Positions 1-5,680 are shown, numbered from the stretch's first letter. The stretch: 12,277 nt of DNA from an uncultured Eubacteriales bacterium (GCA_958427375.1 CAUABY010000037.1:1-12277); one strand, 5' to 3'. The notes: generated from the sequence alone by a model not told the origin. Numbers and translations are program-made.

Positions 1-422
1 TGATTGCTGTCGCAGAACATCTGAATCCATCCCGCATCGCGCACGGACACCGCGTCCTGCTGACCGCTCCATATAGTCTCTGGCGAGGTCATCTCGCGCG
101 TGGCAATCGCCATAACCATAGGCAGGCGCAGGGTGGACATGCGGAAATACGGCTCGTACATCAGTGCAAGCCCCTGTGCGCTCGTCGCAGTGAACGCGCG
201 GCCTCCTGCCACAGCCGCACCCTGTACAACGCTCATCGCCGTGTGCTCAGACTCAACCTGAACCATCTCCGCGTCGAGCTTGCCGTTATAAACAAGCTCC
301 GCCAGATGCTCCACGACCGATGACTGCGGCGTGATGGGATACGCAGCTATGAGGTCAGGGCGGCACAGCGCGGCAGCCTCGGCGGCCGCATAGTTGCCGG
401 TCAGTACTTTCTTAACGCTCAT
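1..422 (-). CDS. 2-oxoacid:ferredoxin oxidoreductase, alpha subunit (partial, N-terminal 140 residues)
   Basis: This is the N-terminal pyrimidine-domain part of the alpha (PorA/VorA-like) subunit of a four-subunit 2-oxoacid:ferredoxin oxidoreductase. Such enzymes convert a 2-oxoacid and CoA to acyl-CoA, CO2 and reduced ferredoxin in the cytoplasm. The reading frame stays open to the left edge, so the C-terminal two thirds are missing. Family landmarks are AAYPITPQSS (about residues 26-35), VESEHTAMS (56-64), RAFTATSAQGLALM (75-88) and RDAGWIQMF (128-136). The ATG at 422-420 overlaps the TGA of the preceding ferredoxin gene as ATGA, so the two are translationally coupled. The stretch ETIWSGQQDAVSVRD replaces the DHSD-containing segment that I recall from pyruvate-specific PorA, which hints at another 2-oxoacid (inference). 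The family call is secure; the substrate is not. Confidence 0.93.
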   Translation of the reverse strand, partial: MSVKKVLTGNYAAAEAAALCRPDLIAAYPITPQSSVVEHLAELVYNGKLDAEMVQVESEHTAMSVVQGAAVAGGRAFTATSAQGLALMYEPYFRMSTLRLPMVMAIATREMTSPETIWSGQQDAVSVRDAGWIQMFCDSN

Positions 423-688
423 TGTTCCTCTCCCTCCTTTATCATGGCAATTGCCCCCTTCGGGCATTCGTGGGCGCAGATTCCGCAGCCCTTGCAGTAG
501 TCATATGTAATATAGAAGCCCTGCTGTTCGCTCCACTTCACGGAGTTTACCGGGCAGTAGCCGAGGCAGAACCCGCAGTTTATGCACAGGTTCTTGTCCA
601 TGACCGGGCGGTGCGTGCGCCAGGTGGAGGTATTGAGGACATACAGCCCCTCATCGCCGACGGGTGTTTTATAGCTTCTCTTTTCCAT
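419..688 (-). CDS. 2-oxoacid:ferredoxin oxidoreductase, delta subunit (2[4Fe-4S] ferredoxin)
   Basis: This is the small ferredoxin-like subunit that passes electrons from the TPP-containing catalytic subunits to external ferredoxin. Two complete CxxCxxCxxxCP cluster motifs are visible at Cys35/38/41/45 and Cys65/68/71/75 (89-residue numbering), each followed by the usual proline. The segment THRPVMDKNLC before the first motif is typical of PorD/VorD subunits. A GTG at 694 gives a protein two residues longer. However, GGAGG at 700-696 lies only 1 nt from that GTG and 7 nt from the ATG at 688, so I choose the ATG. The gene begins 2 nt after the stop of the gamma gene and overlaps the alpha gene by 4 nt, so gamma, delta and alpha form one tight translational unit. 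All cluster ligands are present. Confidence 0.95.
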   Translation of the reverse strand: MEKRSYKTPVGDEGLYVLNTSTWRTHRPVMDKNLCINCGFCLGYCPVNSVKWSEQQGFYITYDYCKGCGICAHECPKGAIAMIKEGEEQ

Positions 689-690
689 CT

Positions 691-1233
691 TCACGCCTCC
701 TTCAGAACTCTGATTTCGCCGAACGCTGTCTCAGCGGCGCTGCGATTTATCGCGTTGAAGGTCTTTTCAATCTCGCTGAAAAGAAGCTCCCTGTCAACAT
801 GCGGCAGGATGTGCGCCATTGCGCCGAGCATGGCGGTGTTAGGCAGGTTCTTCCCAAAAAATCGCTCGGATATGCCGGTAGCATCAACGGCGATTACGCG
901 CCCCGCGCAGTCCGGCACATTGAGCTTTTCCAAGGGCTTTACCGTGTTTATAAGCACCGTGCCCCCGTCCTTGAGCCCGGCATAGGTGGGCGCGGCGGAG
1001 CAGAGCGAGTCATCCATAATCACGATGATGTCCGGCGTATATATCTGCGTTTTGCGGCGTATCTCAGTGTCGGACAGGCGCAGATAACCGAATACCGGCG
1101 AGCCCTTGCGCTCAACTCCGAAAAAAGGTATAAACTGTCCGCACAGCCCTCCGGCAACGGCGGCCTGCACAACTATTTGCGAGGCCTTGACAACGCCCTG
1201 TCCGCCCTTGCCGTGTAAACGAATTTCTGTCAT
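691..1233 (-). CDS. 2-oxoacid:ferredoxin oxidoreductase, gamma subunit
   Basis: This is the gamma (PorG/PorC-like) domain, which contributes to CoA and TPP binding in the oxidoreductase complex. The N-terminus TEIRLHGKGGQGVVKAS, the block FGVERKGSPVFGYLRLSD and the run QIYTPDIIVIMDDSL are characteristic of the family. The length of about 180 residues is normal. An upstream ATG at 1245 is possible. However, GGAG at 1243-1240 sits 6 nt before the ATG at 1233, and family members usually begin with M-x-EIR-x-HG, so 1233 is preferred. The gene lies 153 nt downstream of the permease stop, in a gap with competing inverted repeats. It is the first gene of the gamma-delta-alpha block; a beta subunit carrying the main TPP site should follow beyond the left edge. 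The family is certain and the substrate unknown. Confidence 0.94.
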   Translation of the reverse strand: MTEIRLHGKGGQGVVKASQIVVQAAVAGGLCGQFIPFFGVERKGSPVFGYLRLSDTEIRRKTQIYTPDIIVIMDDSLCSAAPTYAGLKDGGTVLINTVKPLEKLNVPDCAGRVIAVDATGISERFFGKNLPNTAMLGAMAHILPHVDRELLFSEIEKTFNAINRSAAETAFGEIRVLKEA

Positions 1234-1331
1234 ATAAATCTCCATTCTGCCGCGCTTAAACGGCGGCGGCGCGCCGGTTTGTGTCCGGGTTTTGTCGGGC
1301 AGCGTGGTTTTTCACGCGATCCCGGTTTCTC

Positions 1332-1370
1332 TGCCCTGACCTCTCAGGGCACAGTTTCCCGCGCCCTGAG
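1332..1370 (-). repeat. Competing inverted repeats between permease and oxidoreductase genes
   Basis: A perfect 8-bp inverted repeat, TGCCCTGA (1332-1339) and TCAGGGCA (1344-1351), has a 4-nt loop. A further copy of the complement at 1363-1370 (CTCAGGGC on the minus strand) can pair with 1343-1350 instead. Two mutually exclusive hairpins can therefore form in the minus-strand RNA. No U-tract follows, so this is not a classical terminator. A smaller hairpin, GCGTG/CACGC, lies at 1302-1317. The rest of the 1246-1386 gap shows no gene and no convincing promoter. The element could act as an mRNA processing or stability site that separates permease from oxidoreductase expression (inference). Confidence 0.4.
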
Positions 1371-1386
1371 AAGTGGAAAAATATCA

Positions 1387-2652
1387 TCAGGCAAAAAGGT
1401 TAACGCAGAGGTTTGCAAAAATCATTGAGCTCACGCCGACCCACAGCACAGCCACAAGAGCCACGACGAAAAGCTGGATAAACATTTTGCTCGATTCGGC
1501 CTTAGTGAGGTCTTTTCTGATTGCGGCGATAGAGGAGAGCGTAAGCGCGCCGCAGGTGGACATGGGGCTAAAGCCCGCGAGGGAACCGCCCGCAACGATG
1601 GCAGCGATGATAGCCACAGGCAGTGCGCCGCCGACAGACTCAGCAAGCTGAGTTGCCATGGGGATAAGCGTGGGATATACAACGCCGAGGCCGGAGCTTA
1701 CAAGGCTCATCACGCCGGAAGTAATGCCGGTGAAAGCGGCAGCAGTGCTCTTGGACATGAAGGAGGAGAGCAGCGAGCAGAGGAGGTCGATGCCGCCCGC
1801 GCTCTTGATAACGTTCATCAGCACGCCGACGCCAAGAATCATGGTGATGGTGCCCCAGGGTATAGCCTTGATGCTGGCGGAGTCTTCAGCGATGTTGAAG
1901 ATGAACAGCAGACCCGCCACGAGGAAAGCGGAGAGGCCGACATCCATTTTGAATATAGTTACCATCGCGAGCATCACAACGATGCCGAGCAGGGAGATTA
2001 TCTGGTTGGGCGTGGCCTTGACCTTCTTAGTCAGGCTCTCATCGAGCTGCTCGGCTTTCACCTTGTGGCCCTTGAACACGAAGAAGAGCGCCACAGAGTA
2101 GAGGATGGTGGTGATGACCTGGAAAGCAAAAACTGGTACGATTACATTTACGGCAATACAGTGCTCATCGGCGAGGGTGCTGTCAAGGTTGCCCTCTGGC
2201 GTGATTGCCGTGACGCGGCCGCCCATCAAGCCCAAGCCGCCTATAACGCCCATCATAATCGGGTTATAGCCCGCGGCAAGCGCCATGGAAACACACATGG
2301 TAACGGTCAGTGTGGTGGGAGGAATAGCGCCGGGGCCAATGACCGCGAGGACAAAGCCCAGCAGATACGAAACTATGGGGAGAATATAGATACGCTTGCC
2401 CACGAGGGAGATAATTTTCTTGGATATCATTTCAAGTGCACCGGTGCTGTTGACAGCGGCGAAAAGCAATGTGATACCGGTCAGCGTGACAAAGAGCGAG
2501 GAGCTTAGTCCCTTGACGATTTCCTTGTCGCTCATGCCAAGTGCGCGGCCGAGTATCATGGCTGCGGCAAAGGCCAGCACGCCCATATTAGTCTTGCGCC
2601 AGAACGCCAGCGCAATGATTGCAACAAACAATATAAGTGATAAAACGTCCAT
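1387..2652 (-). CDS. MatC-like organic-acid permease (SLC13/IT-superfamily type)
   Basis: This is a 421-residue integral membrane transporter. It is almost entirely hydrophobic, with about 10-12 predicted membrane segments separated by short loops. A short charged cytoplasmic loop (KVKAEQLDESLTKKVKATP, near residues 197-215) divides it into two halves, as in secondary carriers of the ion-transporter superfamily. The first half resembles the N-terminal domain of the dicarboxylate/malonate carrier MatC: RKTNMGVLAFAAAMILG, the LFVTLTGITLLFAAVNSTGALE block, and FVLAVIGPGAIPPTT. AAGGSLAGFSPMSTCGAL near residue 355 is a second conserved-looking half-site. The ATG at 2652 follows AAGGAGA at a spacing of about 7 nt. 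The gene sits between the CoA-transferase and oxidoreductase genes on the same strand, so the cargo is probably the acid those enzymes use. A mono- or dicarboxylate is likely; the exact substrate cannot be read from the sequence. Confidence 0.82.
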   Translation of the reverse strand: MDVLSLILFVAIIALAFWRKTNMGVLAFAAAMILGRALGMSDKEIVKGLSSSLFVTLTGITLLFAAVNSTGALEMISKKIISLVGKRIYILPIVSYLLGFVLAVIGPGAIPPTTLTVTMCVSMALAAGYNPIMMGVIGGLGLMGGRVTAITPEGNLDSTLADEHCIAVNVIVPVFAFQVITTILYSVALFFVFKGHKVKAEQLDESLTKKVKATPNQIISLLGIVVMLAMVTIFKMDVGLSAFLVAGLLFIFNIAEDSASIKAIPWGTITMILGVGVLMNVIKSAGGIDLLCSLLSSFMSKSTAAAFTGITSGVMSLVSSGLGVVYPTLIPMATQLAESVGGALPVAIIAAIVAGGSLAGFSPMSTCGALTLSSIAAIRKDLTKAESSKMFIQLFVVALVAVLWVGVSSMIFANLCVNLFA

Positions 2653-2756
2653 ACTTTTCTCTCCTTGTAAGTATTATGTGTTATTTTTTGCCGCTTTGCG
2701 CAGACCCAGGTACTATGCCTCCTCCCTCGTCCCATTACGTTCTCGCGGCTGACTGC

Positions 2757-4340
2757 TCATTTACCGGTGAGTTTTTCCCTCAGCCCCATTGGTGCCTCGC
2801 GGAGTATCGCCGCATCAAAAGTCTTAAGCTCTTTTGCTATTTCGGGTTTGAAATCCATCTGCGCCAGTATATCGCTCTCAAGCTCAACGCCGGGCGCAAG
2901 CTCTGTCAGGCACAAGCCGCGCTCTGTCAGGGTGAACACCGCGCGCTCTGTTATGTACAGCACCCGCTGTCCCTGCTCAAGCGCCGTTTTTGCGGAAAAG
3001 GTTATCTGCTGCACTTTATTTACAAACTTGTGCGCGCGCCCTTCGCTCTCTATTTTCAGCCTGCCGTCCTGCGCGCCCACACGCAGCCCGCCCGCCGTGA
3101 AGCTGCTCAGGAAGCAGACAAATGGGGTGTTCTGTGCGATATCTATAAATCCGCCCGGCCCTGTCACGCGGTTTGAAAATGCCGACACGTTCACATTGCC
3201 CTGTCTGTCAATCTCAGCCGCGCCGAGGAAAGCCAGGTCAAGCCCACCGCCGTCGTAAAAATCAAAGTTGTCCGCCATTGGCAGTATTGCCATCGGTGTC
3301 TGCGCAGCGCCAAAGCCTACGCCCGTTACCGGCACACCGCCTAAAGGTCCGCTCTCAAGCGAGAGCGTTATGAGCTCTGCTATTCCCTCCTGTGCCGCCG
3401 CGTCTGCAACACCGTCCGGCATGCCGATGCCAATGTTGATAAGGCTCTCCGCCAGCAGCTCCTGTGCGGCGCGCCGGGCGCAAATGCTCCTTTGGTCAAG
3501 GCGGATTGGCGGTATCGGAGTTGCTGTCCCATCCGCCGCCGCGCCGCCGACGAGTTCCGGTCTATATATCGGGCAGTCATAGCCCGGTGCTGAGTATTCG
3601 GGCGAGGCGATGACTATGTAGTCTACCATCTGCGGAGGAATCAGAACACTGCGCGGCGGAATTGCCCCAGCTGGTACGACGCGTGCCGCCTGCGCTATGA
3701 CAAGGCCGCCGTTATTGTGTACCGCGGCCGCCATTGCAAGCTGGTCGCCCGTGACAGGCTCGTCCTCAACCGTGAGGCAGCCGTTCTCGTCAGCACAGCT
3801 CACGCGGATAAAGCAAGCGTCTATCTTCGGTGCGGTGTAGAAGAGATAGCGCTCGCCGTCGAGCACAAGCTCGCGCACGGGGCTTTCAAAGCTCTTTGCG
3901 GCTTCATTGAGGCGGCATGCGTCAACCGCGCTGTCGCAGAAGCCGCCGAGTCCCACCTTAGTGATAAGTCCAGGCTCATGTGCCGCCGAGCAGCGCATAA
4001 GCTTCGTGAATACACCGAGCGGCAAGGCAAATCCCGCAGCCTTGTTGTCTGTTATCAGCCGGGAAAAAAGCGGAGCCATGCCCACATGCGCCGCCGTCAC
4101 TTTGGAAACGAGTCCGTCAAGCGCGAGAATATTCAGCCCCACATCCTGCGTGTTCAGTCCGCCGGGCAAAACCCCGCCACAGATGTGCAGATTTCGCGGC
4201 TTGCCCGTCGCCAAAAAGCGCTCGCGCAATGCGCAGTACAGTTCGTCCGTGCCGAGCCAGCCGCCAAAAGACGAGATGCCCAGCGTGCAGCCATCTCTAA
4301 GTTGTTCAACTGCTTGCTGTGCAGAAACAAATTTCGGCAT
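2757..4340 (-). CDS. Acyl-CoA:carboxylate CoA-transferase, fused alpha-beta (Pct/YdiF type)
   Basis: This family-I CoA-transferase moves CoA between an acyl-CoA and a free carboxylate through a glutamyl-CoA thioester. At about 527 residues it is full length for the propionate CoA-transferase/YdiF group, in which both subunit types are fused. The N-terminal half has LVSKVTAAHVGMAP, LITKVGLGGFCD and GERYLFYTAPKIDACFIR. The C-terminal half has RRAAQELLAESLINIGIGMPDG, then LSLESGPLGGVP, whose Glu (about residue 329) is the expected catalytic residue. FDFYDGGGLDLAFLGAAEID and GNVNVSAFSNRVTGPGGF follow. A frame start at 4358 exists, but the purine-rich AAGGGG lies between it and the ATG at 4340, at about 8 nt spacing, and the family normally begins just here; 4346 is an alternative. 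The gene is first in an operon behind a strong promoter and long leader. Its acyl substrate is unknown; propionate, lactate, acetate or a 3-oxoacid are all possible. Confidence 0.93.
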   Translation of the reverse strand: MPKFVSAQQAVEQLRDGCTLGISSFGGWLGTDELYCALRERFLATGKPRNLHICGGVLPGGLNTQDVGLNILALDGLVSKVTAAHVGMAPLFSRLITDNKAAGFALPLGVFTKLMRCSAAHEPGLITKVGLGGFCDSAVDACRLNEAAKSFESPVRELVLDGERYLFYTAPKIDACFIRVSCADENGCLTVEDEPVTGDQLAMAAAVHNNGGLVIAQAARVVPAGAIPPRSVLIPPQMVDYIVIASPEYSAPGYDCPIYRPELVGGAAADGTATPIPPIRLDQRSICARRAAQELLAESLINIGIGMPDGVADAAAQEGIAELITLSLESGPLGGVPVTGVGFGAAQTPMAILPMADNFDFYDGGGLDLAFLGAAEIDRQGNVNVSAFSNRVTGPGGFIDIAQNTPFVCFLSSFTAGGLRVGAQDGRLKIESEGRAHKFVNKVQQITFSAKTALEQGQRVLYITERAVFTLTERGLCLTELAPGVELESDILAQMDFKPEIAKELKTFDAAILREAPMGLREKLTGK

Positions 4341-4371
4341 ATCCATTTCCCCTTCCATTTGTTCGTATAAT

Positions 4372-4386
4372 CAGAACGGTATTCCG
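4372..4386 (-). promoter_or_regulatory. Candidate IclR-type operator 2
   Basis: The minus-strand 15-mer CGGAATACCGTTCTG has the form CGGAA-N5-TTCTG. It matches the perfect palindrome at 4541-4555 at 11 of 15 positions. It lies about 32 nt upstream of the CoA-transferase ATG. It is also flanked by a possible weak secondary promoter, TTGATT upstream and TGATTATAC downstream. An overlapping inverted repeat, AACGG-4 nt-CCGTT, is present here too. That this is bound by the neighbouring IclR protein is inference from proximity and similarity. Confidence 0.35.
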
Positions 4387-4406
4387 TTAATCAATTAAAT
4401 TTTTAT

Positions 4407-4426
4407 GGATACAGCAAAATGTATCC
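4407..4426 (-). repeat. Perfect 7-bp inverted repeat in the CoA-transferase leader
   Basis: GGATACA (4407-4413) and TGTATCC (4420-4426) are exact inverted copies around a 6-nt loop. In the minus-strand leader RNA this forms a hairpin about 65 nt before the start codon. It is followed by A-rich rather than U-rich sequence, so it is not a terminator. It could be an operator or an RNA stem. Confidence 0.4.
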
Positions 4427-4459
4427 TGATTTTCCCTGTATATATCTCTTCTTTGTCTC

Positions 4460-4586
4460 CCGTCAGCTTACCCACAATCCCCTGTACTCCGGCGGGTTTT
4501 CTTTTACCCGCTGTTCCCCCTAGCTTTTTGTTTCGTTTATCGGAACAATGTTCCGTAAAATTATTAAAATAAAAAGCCGCTGACGG
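4460..4586 (-). ncRNA. Candidate structured leader RNA of the CoA-transferase operon
   Basis: Read on the minus strand, CCGTCAGC (4586-4579) pairs perfectly with GCTGACGG (4467-4460), closing about 110 nt. Directly stacked inside, GGCTTTTT (4578-4571) pairs with AAAAAGCT (4529-4522) with one G-U, and the helix can continue past one mismatch. This inner arm is capped by the CGGAAC/GTTCCG hairpin (4541-4555). A separate stem GCGGGT/ACCCGC (4506-4511 with 4492-4497) follows. The single-stranded parts are purine and G rich (for example AGGGGGAACA and GTACAGGGGATTGTGGG). The closing helix starts about 10 nt from the predicted transcript start, as is common for riboswitch-like leaders. I compared it from memory with TPP, SAM, cobalamin, c-di-GMP, glycine, THF and fluoride classes and saw no match. 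No U-tract expression platform is evident. Confidence 0.35.
4541..4555 (-). promoter_or_regulatory. Candidate IclR-type operator 1 (perfect palindrome)
   Basis: CGGAAC-3 nt-GTTCCG is a perfect 6+6 inverted repeat of the general form GGAA-N5-TTCC. As I recall it, the E. coli IclR box (TGGAAATNATTTCCA) has the same half-site spacing. The site lies about 40-55 nt downstream of the predicted transcription start of the CoA-transferase operon, next to the iclR gene. The same bases would form the terminal hairpin of the leader RNA, so a DNA-operator role and an RNA role cannot be separated by sequence alone. Confidence 0.42.
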
Positions 4587-4593
4587 TCTCTGC

Positions 4594-4613
4594 TTGTTTA
4601 TAAGTATAAACAA
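4594..4613 (-). promoter_or_regulatory. 20-bp palindrome over the -10 box and start site (candidate operator)
   Basis: TTGTTTATAAGTATAAACAA consists of two perfect 9-bp arms around a 2-bp centre. The -10 hexamer of the operon promoter (4603-4608) lies inside it, and the predicted start site (about 4596) is at its edge. A dimeric protein bound here would block RNA polymerase, so this is a likely repressor operator. Its sequence differs from the GGAA-N5-TTCC motifs. If both site types are real, two regulators or two binding modes act on the operon. Confidence 0.5.
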
Positions 4614-4631
4614 CAGAAAACGACATGTCAA
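4603..4631 (-). promoter_or_regulatory. Sigma-A promoter of the CoA-transferase operon
   Basis: On the minus strand, TTGACA (4631-4626) is a perfect -35 box. It is followed by a 17-bp spacer and TATACT (4608-4603), a 5/6 -10 box. The predicted start is near 4596. This leaves about 255 nt of leader before the ATG at 4340. The promoter begins about 37 nt past the iclR stop, so the metabolic genes need not depend on iclR transcription. Confidence 0.8.
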
Positions 4632-4652
4632 GCGGGCATATTCGCAAAAGTC

Positions 4653-4682
4653 CGGCAGCAATTTTTGTTCAAATTGCTACCG
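4653..4682 (-). terminator. Possible weak terminator at the end of iclR
   Basis: AGCAATTT (4657-4664) and AAATTGCT (4671-4678) form a perfect 8-bp stem with a 6-nt loop. One mismatch and three more G-C pairs (4653-4655 with 4680-4682) extend it. The stem spans the iclR TGA. On the minus strand it is followed by GACTTTTGCG, a short U-run. The A-T-rich stem and poor U-tract make it a weak terminator at best. Confidence 0.4.
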
Positions 4683-5421
4683 AACATACAGCGGATTTCA
4701 AATCGCTGACTATTTCATCTATCTGCGGCTGAATCAAGCTTTTCATGCCGCTGATGGACATGGCGGCAACCGGGCGGCCTGACATGTCGAGCACCGGAAC
4801 GCCGACGCAAAAAAGCCCCAAGGCGGCCTCCTCATCATCGAGCGCATAACCGCGACGCCGGATTTCGTTCAGCTGTGCCATGAACTCGGCCTTATCGGTG
4901 ACAGTGTTTTCCGTCAGGCGGCTGAACTCAGTCTGTTCAAGCACAGTCTCAAGCTGTTCCGGCGCGGAAAAGGCCAGAATACACTTGCCCATGGCGGAGG
5001 CGTGCGCCGGCATTGTCCCGCCGACACGTGACTGCATGTATACCACGGGGCCGGCTGATATTTTATTAATGACAAGCACATCCGCGCCGTTGAGGCAGGC
5101 GAGGTGCGCTGTGGCGTTATATTTTTTCGTCAAGCCCAGCATCGCGCCGGAGAAAGCGCGCGCAATGCCGTTTCTTTCCTGAAAGAGCGAGCTGAAGAGC
5201 ATCAGTCGCAGGCCAAGGCGGTACTTCCCTGTTTTCGGATTTTGCATGAGGAATTTATGCTTTTCCAGCGCGGCAACAAGACGCGACACGGAGGCCTTTC
5301 CCAAGCCGAGCTCGCGCGCAAGCTCTGTTATGCCAAGCTCGTCGCTCTCTTCAAAGCAGTCAAGAATACGCAGGGCGTTATCTGCTGACTGCGATATATC
5401 TTTTTTTGCAGTTTTTTCCAT
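4669..5421 (-). CDS. IclR-family transcriptional regulator
   Basis: This is a 250-residue cytoplasmic DNA-binding regulator of normal IclR length. Residues about 10-75 form the winged helix-turn-helix: NALRILDCFEESDELGITEL, then ELGLGKASVSRLVAALEKH and KYRLGLRL. The effector-binding domain follows, with PAHASAMGKCILA (138-150), then RRRGYALDDEEAALG and a FCVGVPVLD block near the C-terminus, all typical of the family. The frame remains open upstream to 5781, but that extension runs antisense through the rplJ promoter and leader. The ATG at 5421 follows GGGGG at 6 nt and lies about 28 nt from the start predicted for the promoter at 5455-5483. The gene precedes the CoA-transferase operon on the same strand, so local control by an organic acid or its CoA ester is likely. 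Whether it activates or represses is unknown. Confidence 0.93.
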   Translation of the reverse strand: MEKTAKKDISQSADNALRILDCFEESDELGITELARELGLGKASVSRLVAALEKHKFLMQNPKTGKYRLGLRLMLFSSLFQERNGIARAFSGAMLGLTKKYNATAHLACLNGADVLVINKISAGPVVYMQSRVGGTMPAHASAMGKCILAFSAPEQLETVLEQTEFSRLTENTVTDKAEFMAQLNEIRRRGYALDDEEAALGLFCVGVPVLDMSGRPVAAMSISGMKSLIQPQIDEIVSDLKSAVCSVAI

Positions 5422-5454
5422 TCTGCGCCCCCGATTTCCTTTTCTTTGATTTTT

Positions 5455-5483
5455 ATTATACCTCAAAATGATTTTTCCGTCAA
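5455..5483 (-). promoter_or_regulatory. Sigma-A promoter of the iclR gene
   Basis: On the minus strand, TTGACG (5483-5478, 5/6), a 17-bp spacer and a perfect TATAAT (5460-5455) form a strong promoter. The start is predicted near 5449, giving a leader of about 28 nt. The spacer contains the small palindrome AAAATCATTTT (5465-5475), whose AAATNATTT core equals that of the E. coli IclR box. This could be an autoregulatory site, but A-T-rich cores occur often by chance. Confidence 0.8.
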
Positions 5484-5537
5484 CAGCGCGGGGCGCGCAC
5501 TGCGGCGAAAAAAATATAAGAAAATGCAAGCTTTTGC

Positions 5538-5566
5538 TTGACAAATGCGTTGCTTTGTTGTAATAT
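5538..5566 (+). promoter_or_regulatory. Promoter of rplJ-rplL
   Basis: A perfect TTGACA (5538-5543), a 17-bp spacer and TAATAT (5561-5566) precede the L10 leader. The start is predicted near 5573. It is divergent from the iclR promoter, with 54 bp between the two -35 boxes. The pair therefore has its own promoter and does not rely on read-through from an upstream ribosomal operon. Confidence 0.75.
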
Positions 5567-5572
5567 ATTTGA

Positions 5573-5680
5573 GCGCTCCGAAGACAGCAGGTGGCCAAGG
5601 CCGTAATTCCTGCCGAGGACATCAACAATATTATTGATTGTTTATGTGCTCTCGCGTCTTGTGATGCGGGGGTTTTCTTT
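5573..5680 (+). ncRNA. L10 leader (ribosomal protein L10-L7/L12 autoregulatory element)
   Basis: The leader carries the conserved L10-binding fold: GCAGG (5587-5591) pairs with CCTGC (5609-5613). The inner helix GGC/GCC (5593-5595 with 5600-5602) and the conserved unpaired GTAATT lie between them, and CGAGGA follows. This is the region recognised by the L10(L12)4 complex in bacteria. A second stem, ATCAA/TTGAT, and then an intrinsic terminator hairpin complete the leader. This matches the attenuation arrangement known for Firmicute rplJL leaders. The 5' end is taken from the predicted start site. Confidence 0.85.
5649..5680 (+). terminator. Attenuator hairpin in the rplJL leader
   Basis: CTCTCGCGTC (5649-5658) and GATGCGGGGG (5663-5672) form a 10-bp stem with three G-U pairs and a UUGU loop. 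TTTTCTTT (5673-5680) follows immediately. The position, between the L10-binding hairpin and the rplJ ribosome site, suggests premature termination when excess L10 complex binds the leader. Confidence 0.7.

Noticed and set aside
422..1218. Plus-strand ORFs over the ferredoxin and gamma genes
   Set aside because: They are antisense shadows of clearly conserved genes; the translations have no recognisable domain.
3717..4398. Plus-strand ORFs opposite the CoA-transferase gene
   Set aside because: They are long only because of the codon bias of the true minus-strand gene; no domain or ribosome site was seen.
4500..4586. TPP riboswitch, suggested by GCTAGGGGG in the leader and a TPP enzyme in the operon
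   Set aside because: The required CTGAGA and the downstream conserved TPP-aptamer segments are absent.
4395..4661. Minus-strand ORF of 88 codons between iclR and the CoA-transferase gene
   Set aside because: It starts with TTG without a ribosome site, spans the strong operon promoter and leader stems, and has no recognisable domain.
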